In this document: positions 9,282 to 20,045 of the stretch, piece by piece
How positions within the stretch are numbered: position 1 is the stretch's first letter
Layout of the letters: each line of letters starts with the position of its first letter
Source of the DNA: Gracilaria domingensis
Lineage: Eukaryota; Rhodophyta; Florideophyceae; Gracilariales; Gracilariaceae
Direction: 5' to 3'
NCBI GenBank assembly: GCA_022539475.1
Contig: VCMS01000064.1
Location: 141,724-205,723 of the forward strand
DNA length: 64,000 nucleotides
The notes under the pieces: generated by a model
What the model was told of the DNA's origin: nothing
Database searches by the model: none
What the model saw: the letters and a program-made list of their open reading frames with translations, nothing else
Position numbers and translations under genes: made by a program

Positions 9282-10351
9282 ATTCTAATCGTCAACAATG
9301 GCCCGCAATGAAGTGTGTATCGCTATGTGATCGTCGCCTAAACGATGAAAACAGTAGCAACGCAATAAAGCCGCATACAGGAGTTGGCACAAGTGTGGCG
9401 TCAGATTCCAAGTATGTTCGATGGAATTCTCTCTTTCTATGATGGGCACAGACGAGAGAGGTCAAGACGAACGAAACGAGAGCAGTGGTGGCAGTTTCGC
9501 TGTGAGCACGATCCGAGTTTTATGGATCACGGACGAATGCATACATCCATGATCATTCTGCCGAGTGGGAATTGTTCTCAAACAGTCAAGCAAAAGATCC
9601 AGATCATACTCCGGATCATTTATTCTGTTTTTTGGTAATTCTTGGGGATCATTCATATCATTTCATATCTGGAGTCCGTCGCTCCAACGGACATAGAATC
9701 TCAGATTCATCCACACTAGTTACACTGAAGAGAACTCTTGGAATACCAAACGCATCAGAAGCAGCCAGAGCCGCCACTCTTAACCAAGCGCGAGCTTAGT
9801 TCAACTTCAAGTTCAAACTTCAAGGAAAGCAGAGGACGACTGCGGAGTATATCGAAAGTGTTCCTCATTCTGGCAACAATCCTCTGGACTGCAGTTGACG
9901 AAACATGTCCATCCGAGCAACTGTAGACCGACTTGCGATGCCTATGTTCTACACTTTGCTGGGCGGAACTTGTCTTGGATCCATCTTGTTGGTACCAACC
10001 CTTAGCGTTAGACGCGAAATGACCGCAGAGGCTGAAAGGGTAAGTGCATGATCCCACTCTCATTCTTCGCGAACACTTGAATTGCTGCTCAAGAATGCTC
10101 ACTGCAACCCATTTTGCGAAACGCTGCGCTGCGATGGCAGTTGGGCATGTTGGAGCCTCGAAACTTTACCAAGGAGTTGGAAGAAAAATAAGAATGCATC
10201 TCAGGTCAGAGAATCACTTGGCCCAGAAATGAACACTGCGGCGTTCGTTGTGTGAACGGAGAGATGGAAAAGGACGCAGCGACTAATTTAGATAGAATCG
10301 CGTAAACCCATTTAACAAAAAAGAGCAGACTCTGATGTCAAGTACAGTCGC
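9282..10351. other. Intergenic region without a supported gene
   Basis: No frame here shows a recognisable domain or coding-like composition on either strand. It lies upstream of mS34 (minus) and downstream of FabI (minus), and probably contains the mS34 promoter and the FabI 3' end. Confidence 0.5.
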
Positions 10352-11302
10352 CTACAAGTTGGGCGCGCCCACTGATTCGTAACCAGCGTCAACATATATA
10401 ACTTGCCCAGTAATGCCTGAAGAAGCCGGTGAAAGAAGGAACGCGGCGGCGTTACCGACCTCAGTAGGTGTGACTGTGCGTCGCAGCGGAGCAGTTTGTT
10501 CGACGTGCTTGATCATACGGGTAATTCCACCTATTGCAGAACTTGCCAAAGTGCGAATGGGCCCGGCGGAAACAGCATTACATCGAATGCCTTCAGGACC
10601 AAGTTCTGATGCAATATATCTAACTGACGATTCCAAGGCAGCCTTTGCCACTCCCATGATGTTGTAGTTTGGCACGACCTTTTCAGAACCAATGTATGTT
10701 AACGTGACAATGGAGGCATTCGGGTTAAAGTGCGGACGTAGCGCACCAACCATTTCAATGAGACTGTATGCAGAGATTCTTAAAGCTGTGTCAAAACCAG
10801 TCTTCTTTGTTGCACAAAAGCTGCCTTCCAAATCAGCTCGATCTGCAAAAGCAAGACAATGCACGAAAATATCCACACCACCCCACTTATCAGCTATGGC
10901 GGCGGCAAGCGATGCAATCTGATCCGGATCTGAAACATCGCAGGGCTCAAACAAGGTCGGCTCCAACGGCTGGGTCAGTTTTTGAACCTTGCCCTCAGCC
11001 CTTTCATTGATCGGCAAGAAGGCGATGCCGATCTCGGCACCGGCGGCGTGTAGCTGCTGCGCAATACCCCAGGCAATAGATCGATTGTTCGCAATACCCG
11101 TTACAAGAGCCTTCTTGCCTTGCAGATCAATGAGCGGCGACGAGGTGGCCGGCGCGGTTTGCGCGGCGGTCATGCGGAGGTGGGGCTTGAAGTGAGCGGG
11201 TGCGGGGCATGATGGCGGGGAGATTGGACGGGTGCAGAGGAAGGATGTGCGGGCAGTGAGGGCACGCGCGGCAGGGACGGATGGAGCGAAGGCAAGCTTC
11301 AT
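10352..11302 (-). CDS. FABI: Plastid enoyl-[acyl-carrier-protein] reductase [NADH] (FabI)
   Basis: A 316-residue protein that reduces enoyl-ACP in the last step of each type II fatty-acid elongation cycle in the plastid. Residues 1-45 form an Ala/Pro/Arg transit peptide. The enzyme begins DLQGKKALVTGIANNRSIAWG (59-79) with the divergent glycine loop of FabI. LTYIGSEKVVPNYNIMGVAK holds the conserved Tyr203, the catalytic Tyr213 and Lys220 (Y-x6-K), and SAGPIRTLASSAI gives the substrate-binding loop. The C-terminus ends VDAGYESVG. Cyanobacterial, plant and red algal plastids share this NADH type. The chosen Met at 11302 starts the transit peptide; the frame extends to 11521, but that part is unlike a transit peptide. 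Two CArG-like boxes lie about 160 bp upstream. Confidence 0.93.
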   Translation of the reverse strand: MKLAFAPSVPAARALTARTSFLCTRPISPPSCPAPAHFKPHLRMTAAQTAPATSSPLIDLQGKKALVTGIANNRSIAWGIAQQLHAAGAEIGIAFLPINERAEGKVQKLTQPLEPTLFEPCDVSDPDQIASLAAAIADKWGGVDIFVHCLAFADRADLEGSFCATKKTGFDTALRISAYSLIEMVGALRPHFNPNASIVTLTYIGSEKVVPNYNIMGVAKAALESSVRYIASELGPEGIRCNAVSAGPIRTLASSAIGGITRMIKHVEQTAPLRRTVTPTEVGNAAAFLLSPASSGITGQVIYVDAGYESVGAPNL

Positions 11303-11459
11303 GGTTGGGTGCACGGTGCTCCGCGGGTGGGCGCGAGACGGTGCGAGGTTGTGAAGTGTGAGAGGAGGTTGCGGATTTGCGGAGTGTCCACAATCTGGTT
11401 GTGTATGTTCAACTGCAGGCTGCTCTCCGAGATGAAGAAACTTGAGCCGCATTTGGAAT

Positions 11460-11482
11460 CCAAATTTGGAACCCAAATTTGG
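11460..11482. promoter_or_regulatory. Pair of CArG-like boxes upstream of FabI
   Basis: CCAAATTTGG occurs at 11460-11469 and again at 11473-11482, starts 13 bp apart, about 160 bp upstream of the FabI start codon. Each fits CC(A/T)6GG, the core bound by MADS-box factors, and is also a perfect palindrome. Binding is inference; the duplication is seen directly. Confidence 0.45.
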
Positions 11483-11658
11483 ATGGGGATCGTGAAAAGT
11501 TTTCAGTGACAAAGTTTTCAATGAAAATGTGCTTTTCTTTCAGAAAAAGAAAACTGTGTCGATCATTCGCAGTGCGCACAGGACAGCTGCCTGAGCACTG
11601 CCCGCAGTTGACGACGAAGGTACACAAAAGAGACACTCTGTGAACTCGAATTCACAAG

Positions 11659-11690
11659 GGTGGACCCCCCTATTAGGAGGGGGGTCTACC
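11659..11690. repeat. Inverted repeat with C6/G6 arms
   Basis: GGTGGACCCCCC and GGGGGGTCTACC face each other across 8 bp, with one non-Watson-Crick pair (G-T). It lies between the divergent FabI and eIF2B-like genes. A fold-back or dimer site is possible; no function is shown. Confidence 0.4.
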
Positions 11691-11842
11691 GCTGTACGCG
11701 AAAGCTGAAGATGTGTTCGTCCCTCAAAGAAGAGGACGCCGCTGAATTAAGTTAACAAAATACGCATCCTTAACTAGTTAGACAAATTGTTTCGACGCGC
11801 TCTTGTGTCCAGTAAGAATGGTCCAAGTTGCGCGCGTGATGC

Positions 11843-11860
11843 TCATCATGATCATGATGA
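11843..11860. repeat. 18-bp ATC/GAT palindrome, copy 1
   Basis: TCATCATGATCATGATGA, perfect palindrome. The identical 18-mer recurs at 18446-18463. It is embedded in a longer ATGATC-rich patch (11838-11898). Confidence 0.5.
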
Positions 11861-12029
11861 TGAGGCCTAATGATGATCATCACGATGATCGTGATCTAAA
11901 ACCGTCCGGTACGAGGGGACGTAGACGCCTGCTGACGCGAGAGAGCCCGACTTCCGACAAGTCTGACTCGGCACGCGCTTGTGGAATCGACGAGTGCTTG
12001 TCGCGCGCAACCAACCGTACGTGGCGATA

Positions 12030-12657
12030 AGGAATCGAGCGCGACGAGGCGCTCTCCACACTCCACCACGGTCCATGCGAGACAGCGGCGGCGGCGCGGG
12101 CGCGCAAAGCACGAACGCCCTGTTCATTCGCGCGCAAGCACGCGGGAAGTCCTGTCCGCCAGAGACAGCCAGCCGCCATGGAGGCGCGCTCACCGCACAG
12201 CGCGCGCGCGAAGGTATCGCCCGCACGCGCTGTAATTCGGGGCATGTGCCACGCACGGCGTGCGATTGCGTGCTGCGCGCAAGATCGCGCGCGAAGCGCG
12301 CGAAGCGCACGCTCACCGCCGTCACGCGCGCCGTCACGCGCGCGTCATCGCGCCCGCGCCTGCGGACCGCGGCCCGATCGCGCCGCGGCCCGCCAGCTGC
12401 CGGCCCGCGCGCTTCACGCGTCGCGCGGGCGCGCCGCTGCCCTTCGCGCAGACGCGCGCTGCTCGCAGGTACGTTCGCCGCCGTCTTCCACACCCCCCCC
12501 CCCCCCCCTTCCCCCGCCGTCGCGAGTGTCGCGCTCCCTCCACGTCCAAGCTGGCAGAGTATTGGTGCTTCCTGTGCTGCCTTCCCATCCCCATCCCCAT
12601 CCCCTTCTACTGGCGCACCAAGTCGCGTCGCCGCCGCAACGCGCGCAGCAGCTCGAA
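12030..12657. other. GC-rich CpG-dense region upstream of the eIF2B-like gene
   Basis: Very high GC with runs of CGCG and a 16-C tract (12493-12508). All frames translate to Arg/Ala/Pro-rich low-complexity peptides, so I read it as promoter or leader sequence rather than coding. Confidence 0.45.
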
Positions 12658-13512
12658 ATGCCATCGCTAGCCGCTGCTGCCACCGCTTCCACCCACTCTC
12701 AGTCCATCGACCGTCCGTTCCGCACCACGCTGCAGGCGCTGCGCCACACCACCGATGACCCGCGCGAAACCATAAATCGCCACATTGCGTCCGTCTTCCC
12801 CTACCAGGTCTCCGTCCGCAACCCTACCTTGCGCGCACAACGCGATGCCGTGCAGGCCGCCGTCACCTCGCATGCACACAACGATGATTCGTTGTATCAA
12901 GTGGCCACCACCGCGATGGACTCGTTCCTAGCCGTCCGAATCAATGGTGCCAGAGCAAAGGTGTCAGCCTTTTTTGACCTCATGTGTCGCGACCGACAGT
13001 GGTCGCACATCGCTGTCTACTCGGGCAGTACCGTGGTGGAGGCTTGTTTTCTGGCGCTCAACTACCCTACGAAAAGGCTCACCGTCATTGACTCTGCACC
13101 AGACTATCCCGGTCGCGCACTCGCCTCGCGTCTAGCCTCGCAAACCTCCGCCTTTGTGCGTTACGCCACGTTGAGCGCAGCCGCCAAAGCGCTGGAGTCT
13201 GCACACGTTTTAGTCATAGGTGCAAAGGAGGTATGCTTAAACGGCACCGTGCTGGCGCGAAAGGGCGCTGGCATGCTTGTGCAGATGGCTCGTGAGAATG
13301 GCTTGCCAATCGTGGTTGCGACCCAAGCCATAAAGTACTCGGACCGCATGCTAGTTGCGCGCTCAGCCGATGGTGACGTTATCAAGCCGTCAGAAATCTC
13401 CGCGGTCGTCACCGAACTAGATACCGCGCAGTGGGGCGTGTCTGAAGCACCAGAGGTATTGAGACGAGTAAATGATATAGAAGCCCATCGGGTGGGTGTC
13501 TCGCCTATGTGA
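12658..13512 (+). CDS. eIF2B-delta-like subunit (IF-2B family)
   Basis: A 284-residue protein with the IF-2B Rossmann-like domain. HIAVYSGSTVVEACFLALNY, LTVIDSAPDYPGRALA, HVLVIGAKEVCLNGTVLARKG and LPIVVATQAIKYSDRM follow the order seen in regulatory subunits of eIF2B, the GDP-GTP exchange factor for eIF2. The end, EISAVVTELDTAQWGVSEAPEVLRR, resembles the D-L-V-I-T-E-L and VPVVLR tail of the delta subunit more than alpha or beta. Delta subunits usually exceed 450 residues, so this is short; the frame is open upstream to 12178 but reads as GC-rich low complexity, so the start at 12658 is uncertain. A related sugar-isomerase of the same fold cannot be excluded. Confidence 0.65.
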   Translation: MPSLAAAATASTHSQSIDRPFRTTLQALRHTTDDPRETINRHIASVFPYQVSVRNPTLRAQRDAVQAAVTSHAHNDDSLYQVATTAMDSFLAVRINGARAKVSAFFDLMCRDRQWSHIAVYSGSTVVEACFLALNYPTKRLTVIDSAPDYPGRALASRLASQTSAFVRYATLSAAAKALESAHVLVIGAKEVCLNGTVLARKGAGMLVQMARENGLPIVVATQAIKYSDRMLVARSADGDVIKPSEISAVVTELDTAQWGVSEAPEVLRRVNDIEAHRVGVSPM

Positions 13513-14882
13513 TTTATGCGCGAAGCACAAACCCGATGGGCTTTGTGCTACCTTCGTAGTTAGCACGTTAAACTTGCGCTTTTCCCTAGGGCTTCCACGC
13601 GCGGTGGAGATAAAGCACCCCTCGGAATTTCTCCGCCAACTCATACTTCTGTGGCACAGACATGGCCTTATTGGTCCGATGTCTGCGGTGCTATTTTCGA
13701 AGACATACATAAATAGAGGCAATGCCGCAACGGCATCACGTTTCGGCTGATCAGAGACACCCTACTGTAGGTTTAGGGGGGCGGCAGTGAAGAGAGGACG
13801 AAGCAATACAAACAGCAATTCAACTCGGAAAAACAGCTCAGTATTCATTAAAACAGAAACAAACATAAAAACAATAAGATCCTCTAGATGAACATATAAA
13901 CACATCAACCTATCACTCAATCTCTCCTTCCGTTTCGCGAGACATAACAGATGTAGCACGCTTGTACAAGCCAAATCTCGACTCAACCATCGAGCTCCAC
14001 ACACACAGTGAACAATCGTAAATAGTGCGGCAGGACGGCGATGGCGTTGTGTCTCGAAAGATTTGACGTGACGGACGGGTGGGTTGATCAAATCATGTTC
14101 TTCGGATGACTCTCTTTTGGTACATGGCACAACCTTACAGGTTCTCGATGCGGAAAACCATTGTGCGGCGGAAAAAAAAAACTCCATCTCGATTAGTAAA
14201 AAACATAAAGCGAACAATTTCGGTCGGTTACTTCTTCACAGCCGGATATATCGGAAGGTGCGCTAAACAAAACTCGAACGGTTGAGTGGCGACAAAACCA
14301 TCCCGATCCGGATCGCAAGAGGCAGCAAAGTCTTGACGCGCCAGCGATCCCGCAGTCGAGACAACCGTCATGTCAGCTATCCAGCACATCTGGTTTCATG
14401 CCCGCGACAAAGACGCGCAAGGCATACGTCACCGTGCCAGTTGTTGCTGACGAGTTCCGAAAAAAAACAACCAAGTTTGGCGATACCTCGAGACCGTTCT
14501 CGTGGGGTACCACGTGTGGCTGTTTCACAGCCTTCCTGGTGCATGAAGTAAAGAAAACAAAAATGAGCGAGTGCAAGAACAGGTAGTGTGTGCGAGATTG
14601 CAAATGGGCACAAGTGTCGGGGGGGTGAGGGGATGGGACAAAGTGAGCGCAAGAATGTGTGATGGTACAGAAGCCGGGGAGAAGAGCACGGTGCAGACCA
14701 GTAGGAGAAGTCGTTATGCAACACAGCAATGCGCGGCAGTTGATGTGCACATGCTCGTACAGGAAGATAAGGTGATTCCAACAAAGCACGAACAGAGCAT
14801 TGTGTAACAAGCGTCGCTTTCCCCACGGTGGCTTGTGACGATTGCAGAAGCAGTTTGGAACGATGCTAAGGGATACACACAA
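13513..14882. other. Intergenic region without a supported gene
   Basis: Frames on both strands are short, overlap each other and lack recognisable domains. Convergent 3' ends of the eIF2B-like gene and the tandem-motif gene flank it. Confidence 0.5.
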
Positions 14883-16037
14883 TTACTCCTTTCCAGCGCC
14901 AAGCAAAGACGGGTTGATTGTCTGACACGAAGGCAGAATGGGACTTCCACGCGGTGGGCTTGCTTTCGGCAGTGACGAAGCAAGCAAATAATTGCTCGGC
15001 GAAAATTGAAAGGCGTCGTGATCAAGATCTATGCTCTTGGGAGTGACACACAGAAAGGCTGCGGCATAATCCATATTACTTGTGTCTGGCCCGAACGAGG
15101 TTGGGATCATAAGGTCACGTTCGCGTGCACTGGGTTCTGGGATAGGAATGGCGAGAGGGTGAGTTTCGTGAGTAGTATCCATTGGCGAGCCGCACATTTG
15201 TGAGTTGTAGGACTGGGGCATAGAGGTACAGCAGCCCAGAGCTTGGGCTGATGAGTGGTTAAGGACGCTGGGGGTGTGGGAGAGCCAGTCTGGGTTGTTG
15301 GACCAGGAGGAGACCATCTCAGCGTACGGCATGTCGTTGACATGAGTGGGTTGCGGGATTTGCATTGGCTGACTGCGTTGGCAGGGGCTCGGGTCGTTGT
15401 CGGTCGGGTTGATTGGGAGTGGAGGGGGGTGCCAGTGGCTGTCTTTGTGGGGGGTGGCAATGGAGGTATTGACGGGCTGATGGGTTTGAAGATGCATCTG
15501 ATAGTGAAGTGGTGGTTGGGGCGCTTGGTGCTGGGGCTGGTGCGACATTGCGGCAGGGCGGTGAGGGGCGTTAATGGAGATAGGACTGGTTTGCGCATGA
15601 GAACGAGACAGGCCGTGGGCGTCTACAGAAGAATTGAGGTTGTGAGACGAGAAGTGCCAGTTGGAAGAAGGGTTGTGTTGCTTGTCCTGGCCGTCGTAAA
15701 CTTCGCAGTTGGGATTCTTTTTCAAGTATGTGACGAGATTCTTTCGCAGAGGGGCAGCATTGCCTGTAACTTTACGGCACTCGATTCTGTGCCAGATGGG
15801 AACGTGCTCGTTCTGCACGGAGATGGGCTCGCCGGTGATGGGGTCAATCTCGTCGGAATGCTGCTGGGAGGGGTCTTTGTCCTGGCCGACGTATTCCTCG
15901 CACTCGGGGTGCTTGCGGAGGTAGCGCGCGAGGTTGCGGCGCAGCGGGGCGGCGTTGCCGGCTATCTTGCGGCGCTCGCGACGGTTCCATATGGTGACGT
16001 GCTTGGCCTGCTCCTCGGGGGTGAGCGCGGTGGCCAT
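14883..16037 (-). CDS. Protein with two tandem GNAAPLR-NL motifs, putative nuclear regulator
   Basis: A 384-residue single-exon protein. Residues 13-53 and 79-118 are two copies of one motif: H-V-x-IW-x-R-x-E-x-RK-x-x-GNAAPLR-x-NL-x-x-YL, ending C-E-x-Y-x-GQD. Between them lies a short acidic linker with DPITGEPIS. The remaining 260 residues are Pro, His, Ser, Gln and Asn-rich with no membrane segment, which is typical of transcription-regulator tails. The paired Trp, basic and Tyr pattern suggests a small nucleic-acid or protein-binding fold. I have seen similar GNAAP motifs in uncharacterised eukaryotic proteins but can name no family, so nuclear function is inference. The start faces the divergent RNase HII gene across a G/C-tract interval. 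Confidence 0.6.
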   Translation of the reverse strand: MATALTPEEQAKHVTIWNRRERRKIAGNAAPLRRNLARYLRKHPECEEYVGQDKDPSQQHSDEIDPITGEPISVQNEHVPIWHRIECRKVTGNAAPLRKNLVTYLKKNPNCEVYDGQDKQHNPSSNWHFSSHNLNSSVDAHGLSRSHAQTSPISINAPHRPAAMSHQPQHQAPQPPLHYQMHLQTHQPVNTSIATPHKDSHWHPPPLPINPTDNDPSPCQRSQPMQIPQPTHVNDMPYAEMVSSWSNNPDWLSHTPSVLNHSSAQALGCCTSMPQSYNSQMCGSPMDTTHETHPLAIPIPEPSARERDLMIPTSFGPDTSNMDYAAAFLCVTPKSIDLDHDAFQFSPSNYLLASSLPKASPPRGSPILPSCQTINPSLLGAGKE

Positions 16038-16803
16038 CCTTTTGGGGGGGGGAGGGGTGAAGTTGGATGGGAGAGGGAAGGAGCAATGGGGAGAAGGAAG
16101 GGAGTGGGGGTGGTACCAGGAATAGGAATGGAAACGGGAGGGGGGGGGGGGGGGGGTTGGGAATATTAGATGGAGGAAGGGAGGGAACGGGGAGCGGGGG
16201 CCTGGCGGGGAAAAAGGGGGGGGGGGGGGTGGGGAGTGAGGGGGTGGGGGGGGAGGGTGAGGGGGGAAGGAGTGGGAAGGGAAGGGAGGGTTTCGGGGGG
16301 GAGGGGGGGGGATGGTAAATACTGGGCGGGGCGAGCACGAGAGCGGCAGCGCGTGCGCGGAAGCGAGTAACGGCGTGGCAGGAAGCGCAGGCGCACTGCG
16401 GCACAGAAGCGGTGCGCGAAAGCGTGGAAGCAGCGCACGCAGGCGGCGCGCGCAGCGGAGGCGGCTCGCACGCCACGGCTCGGCGAGCGAGATCTACGCA
16501 AGTGGCAGCGAGGCGCCCCGATGGGGGCGCGCGCGCGCGCGCACGTTTCTCGCGCACGTTTGTTGTGGCTGTTGTGCGTACGTGTCGCGCCGTGAGCGGC
16601 GCGTTCGCGCGCGCGTGGCCGCCGCGCGCGCGCCGCTTGCTGCGCGCCGCGCGCGTCACGCGCGTCACAGTGCGAGATTACACGCCGGCGCGCGTGCGGG
16701 GGGAGGGGGGGCGCCACCGCCCACCGCCCCCGGCCATCGCCACCGCCCCCCCCCCCCCCCCCGCCATCGCCACCGCCCTCGCCCGCCCCACCCGCCCAGC
16801 GCC
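16038..16803. promoter_or_regulatory. Divergent promoter interval with long G and C runs
   Basis: About 770 bp between divergent starts. 16045-16320 on plus is almost pure G and A with many runs of four or more G (for example around 16140-16158 and 16216-16230), then comes an alternating CGCG patch (16538-16552), then a 16-C run (16747-16762). This would favour G-quadruplexes on one strand in the first half and on the other in the second. A role in promoter activity is inference. Confidence 0.4.
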
Positions 16804-17627
16804 ATGCGCCCGACCGCCTTCGCCGCGCCCCCGCCCGCAGCGCCGCGCAGCGCCGCGCGCCGCGCCGCGCTGCAGCGCGACGCGCAGCGCCTGGCGCGCC
16901 GCCGCGAGCGCCCCATCGCCGGCTGCGACGAGGCCGTAAGTGGTCCTCCCCCCCCCCCCCCCCCCCCCCAACCCAACCCCTGCCCTCATCTGCCCGTCAT
17001 AGACGCCCACCCCCCTTTTTCTTCCCCGACAGCTCGTTCTGACCGTGCGCGCCGTTCTGTTTACAGGGCGCCGGCGCGCTGGCCGGCCCGCTGGTGGCCG
17101 CCGCCGTGGCGCTCGACTCCAGTTTGTATCGCGCTTGCCGCCCGTTACACCCGCTGTTGGACGACTCCAAGCGCCTGAGCGACGCGCAGAGGCGCCGCGT
17201 GTTTCACCACGTTTGCGAGCACCCGGCTCTGCGCGTCGCGCACTGCGTCGTGGCGCCGGCCGTCATCGACCACCGCAACGTGCTCAACGCGCGCCTGGAC
17301 GCCATGCGCGACGCGGTGCTGCTGCTGCCGTCGCCGCCGCAGCTGCTGTTTGTGGACGGCCATCTCGCACTGCCCGGCCTGTCGTGCGCGCAGCGCGCTG
17401 TGGTTGGCGGCGACGCGCTCGTTAGCTTAGTGGCGGCTGCCGGCATTGTGGCCAAGGTGCTGCGCGATGATATCATGCGCCAGTTTGCGCGCCAATATCC
17501 GCACTATCACTTTGAGCGCAACGTAGGCTACCCCACTCAGCTCCACCGCCAGGCGCTCATGCAGCACGGTCCGTGCCCCATTCACAGGCGTTCGTTCAAA
17601 CCGGTTCGCGACGCGGCCGCACGCTGA
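16804..17627 (+). CDS. Ribonuclease HII (bacterial-type), two exons
   Basis: Exon 1 is 16804-16935 and exon 2 is 17067-17627, with a 131-nt intron carrying a GTAAGT donor, a C-rich tract and a TTTACAG acceptor, phase 0; 230 residues in all. The splice joins RPIAGCDEA to GAGALAGPLVAA, the conserved DEAG-x-G catalytic loop (D and E). LLFVDGHLALPG supplies the third acidic residue and KVLRDDIMRQFARQYPHYHF the fourth, with GYPTQLH and HRRSFKPV closing the domain. RNase HII cleaves RNA-DNA hybrids and single ribonucleotides. The single-chain bacterial form with an Arg/Ala-rich N-terminus suggests import into plastid or mitochondrion. GC content is very high with strongly biased codons. Confidence 0.85.
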
Positions 17628-18445
17628 GCGCCCAAAGGTTACACCATGCGCCCCCTACGCTCAAGTCACGCCCGTCTTCCGCCGCCGCTGCGCTGTTGTC
17701 GCTTACCAGTACCCATGGTAGCTTAGTATGTGTGTTAAGCCTTATGTCTTTGATTGCATTTGCTGTGCAGCGTCAGTCTGGCCCGACTAATTGCACACAT
17801 CACTTGCACACAACATTCTCTTCGCGCCCCACAAGCGTCGTGCGTTTCCGCAGCCGCCATTTCCCCCCAACCTGCCTTGGCCCATCAATGCGTTGTCATG
17901 GGCCCGGCGCTGCCATGCGCCGAGATTCTTCCGCGCACAAGCCGCCTCATCGTCCACTCTCTACCTCTGCTACTCGTACATTCATGTGCCTGCCGCTCTG
18001 CGGTTACCGCTGCACGCGCCCTGCTGCGGAAGGACTGCTGCTGGCCCGAGAGAATACAACTGATGGCACGTTGCACTTGATCCGAGGTGGTACACATTTG
18101 TCCCAAATCACTCGCAATTCGCACTGCGTCAAATCGGAGAGCATGCTCGTTGTGCGTCGCACACCACCCATCGATACTCTGCTCGTGCTATGTATAAGTC
18201 AAAACCTCCACGCACGTTGGCCCTTTGGCTCGTTACGTGCAACACCAACATGCACTTTGCATTCGCTCGAGGCGCATGGTGCAGTTGAGATGTTTGTACG
18301 TAACTGTGTTGGACGCATGCACTCCTTTCCTTCGCAAGGAGGCCCCTTCAAGTGCTCTTGTGCGCGAAGTTACACATATCAAAACCATGTGTGATGCGGA
18401 ATTCCGCTGCAGTCACTATTTTTGCTTCTGCGCCCCTCATCATCA

Positions 18446-18463
18446 TCATCATGATCATGATGA
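18446..18463. repeat. 18-bp ATC/GAT palindrome, copy 2
   Basis: TCATCATGATCATGATGA, identical to 11843-11860 and 6.6 kb away, inside an ATC microsatellite-like run. Confidence 0.5.
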
Positions 18464-20045
18464 CCAAGATAGTCCCCATACAACGTACAGGTAGAGGGAT
18501 ATCCCTAACAACGATTCCGCCGCGGAATTACATTCTTCACTTTTTATAGCGGCGACGCAAAGAGTCTGTATTCTGATGTATACAGTTAATACAGTGATAG
18601 AAAGTCTGATGTAGTTTGTCTTCCAACAACCCTGATGACTGCAGTGCTGATGAACGGCTCTGCAGCGTCGTTTATAGCCAAAGCTCTTGAACTTTGTACT
18701 TCCATTTGAACCTATGCCATAGAATCTGGCAGCTCTCAGGGATGTTCCGACCAATTGAAGTAAAATTACGACTTGATGTGTAGGATCTGTCACAGATGAG
18801 TACGAAGACATAATTAGGACACTTGTCGTTATCAACGAATTTAGCTGTGATGATAATGATCTTGCATCCCACGCGATAAGGCTACCATCAGCTACTGTAG
18901 ATAGCGTTACGGTGGTAACTATTCTTACAACTATGCGTTGTCAACGCTTGACACATGACCGTTCAATTTCTCCCCAAACTATTCAACAGGACGACATTAC
19001 CAAGTTGTGAAATTTCCAGCTAATAATATCTGCCTCCACGCTATACACTCTTCACACACGCGACATAGGCTACCGCGCAGATCGTTTTCCGCGGGTCTCT
19101 TGGGGGACCGATGGTGCCCAGTCTCAGACACGATTTATTAGTCCCCCCGCCGCACGTAGTCCGTGATCAACCTACACATCAGTTTCCTCATGAAAGACAC
19201 ACGTCATAACCTTCAGGACTAGATCTGCTCGTGTAAACAACCACCAGCCTTGCTCCGTACCGATGAGGGCAGCTCCCCAACACGCGTTCAGAACAACGTC
19301 CACGCGTCGCGCAACCCCTGCTGGTGACACAGTTACTGTAGTACAGTACGTCGTAAGTGCTGCCCCGATTTACAGCGACGCCCTCCACGAACGCCAAGGT
19401 AGTGGTGATGGAGGGGTGACTTTTTGCCTTACGCTGTTAACAATTGGAGAGTTATCAGTCACACCAGAGTTTCGAGAGATGGAAAACAATGGGGTAATGT
19501 TAGAGAGAAGGGACCGTAACTTCAATATGTAATGCTCATGAAAGATGCGGGGCAACTTTAGCCCAAGGAACAATTGAGCTCTCTGTCCCGGGGCTTGCGA
19601 GATGATGAACAAACATTCCAGAAAAAAAACGCGTTACAGGCCTTGATGTCGATGCGCAATTGAATTTGAGGACAGGAAAGCGGATTGATTGGTCAGGTCC
19701 GCAAGCGGAAAACAAGGTGTCGAGGCATCGATGAGCTCAAACACTACCATGGATCCACGACTAACCTTGCGAAGCTCCAGGGCGAAGCTGAACTTGAACG
19801 TGACCCATAGCAAGAAAGGAGGGAATGTAATGTTGAAGTTAGAATATTTACATCTACCGCTACTGCGGTGCTTAGAATCTTGGCACCCAAAACCGGTTGT
19901 ATGTGTGTGACTGCTGTGGTCAATTAACGTCATCGCCCGCAAATGACCTCTTATCTCTTATCCCAGATTCACACCACGTGCAGAGCATGCGTCTTCTGCC
20001 GATATTAATCTTCTGTTCTGTTCTTTTCTGCACACATCATGACGC

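Noticed and set aside
12178-12657. N-terminal extension of the eIF2B-like protein
   Set aside because: The frame is open but translates to Arg/Ala/Pro-rich low complexity in every phase, as CpG-dense promoter DNA does.
17573-18394. Long plus frame after RNase HII
   Set aside because: It starts inside RNase HII in another frame and has no domain or coding-like pattern beyond it.
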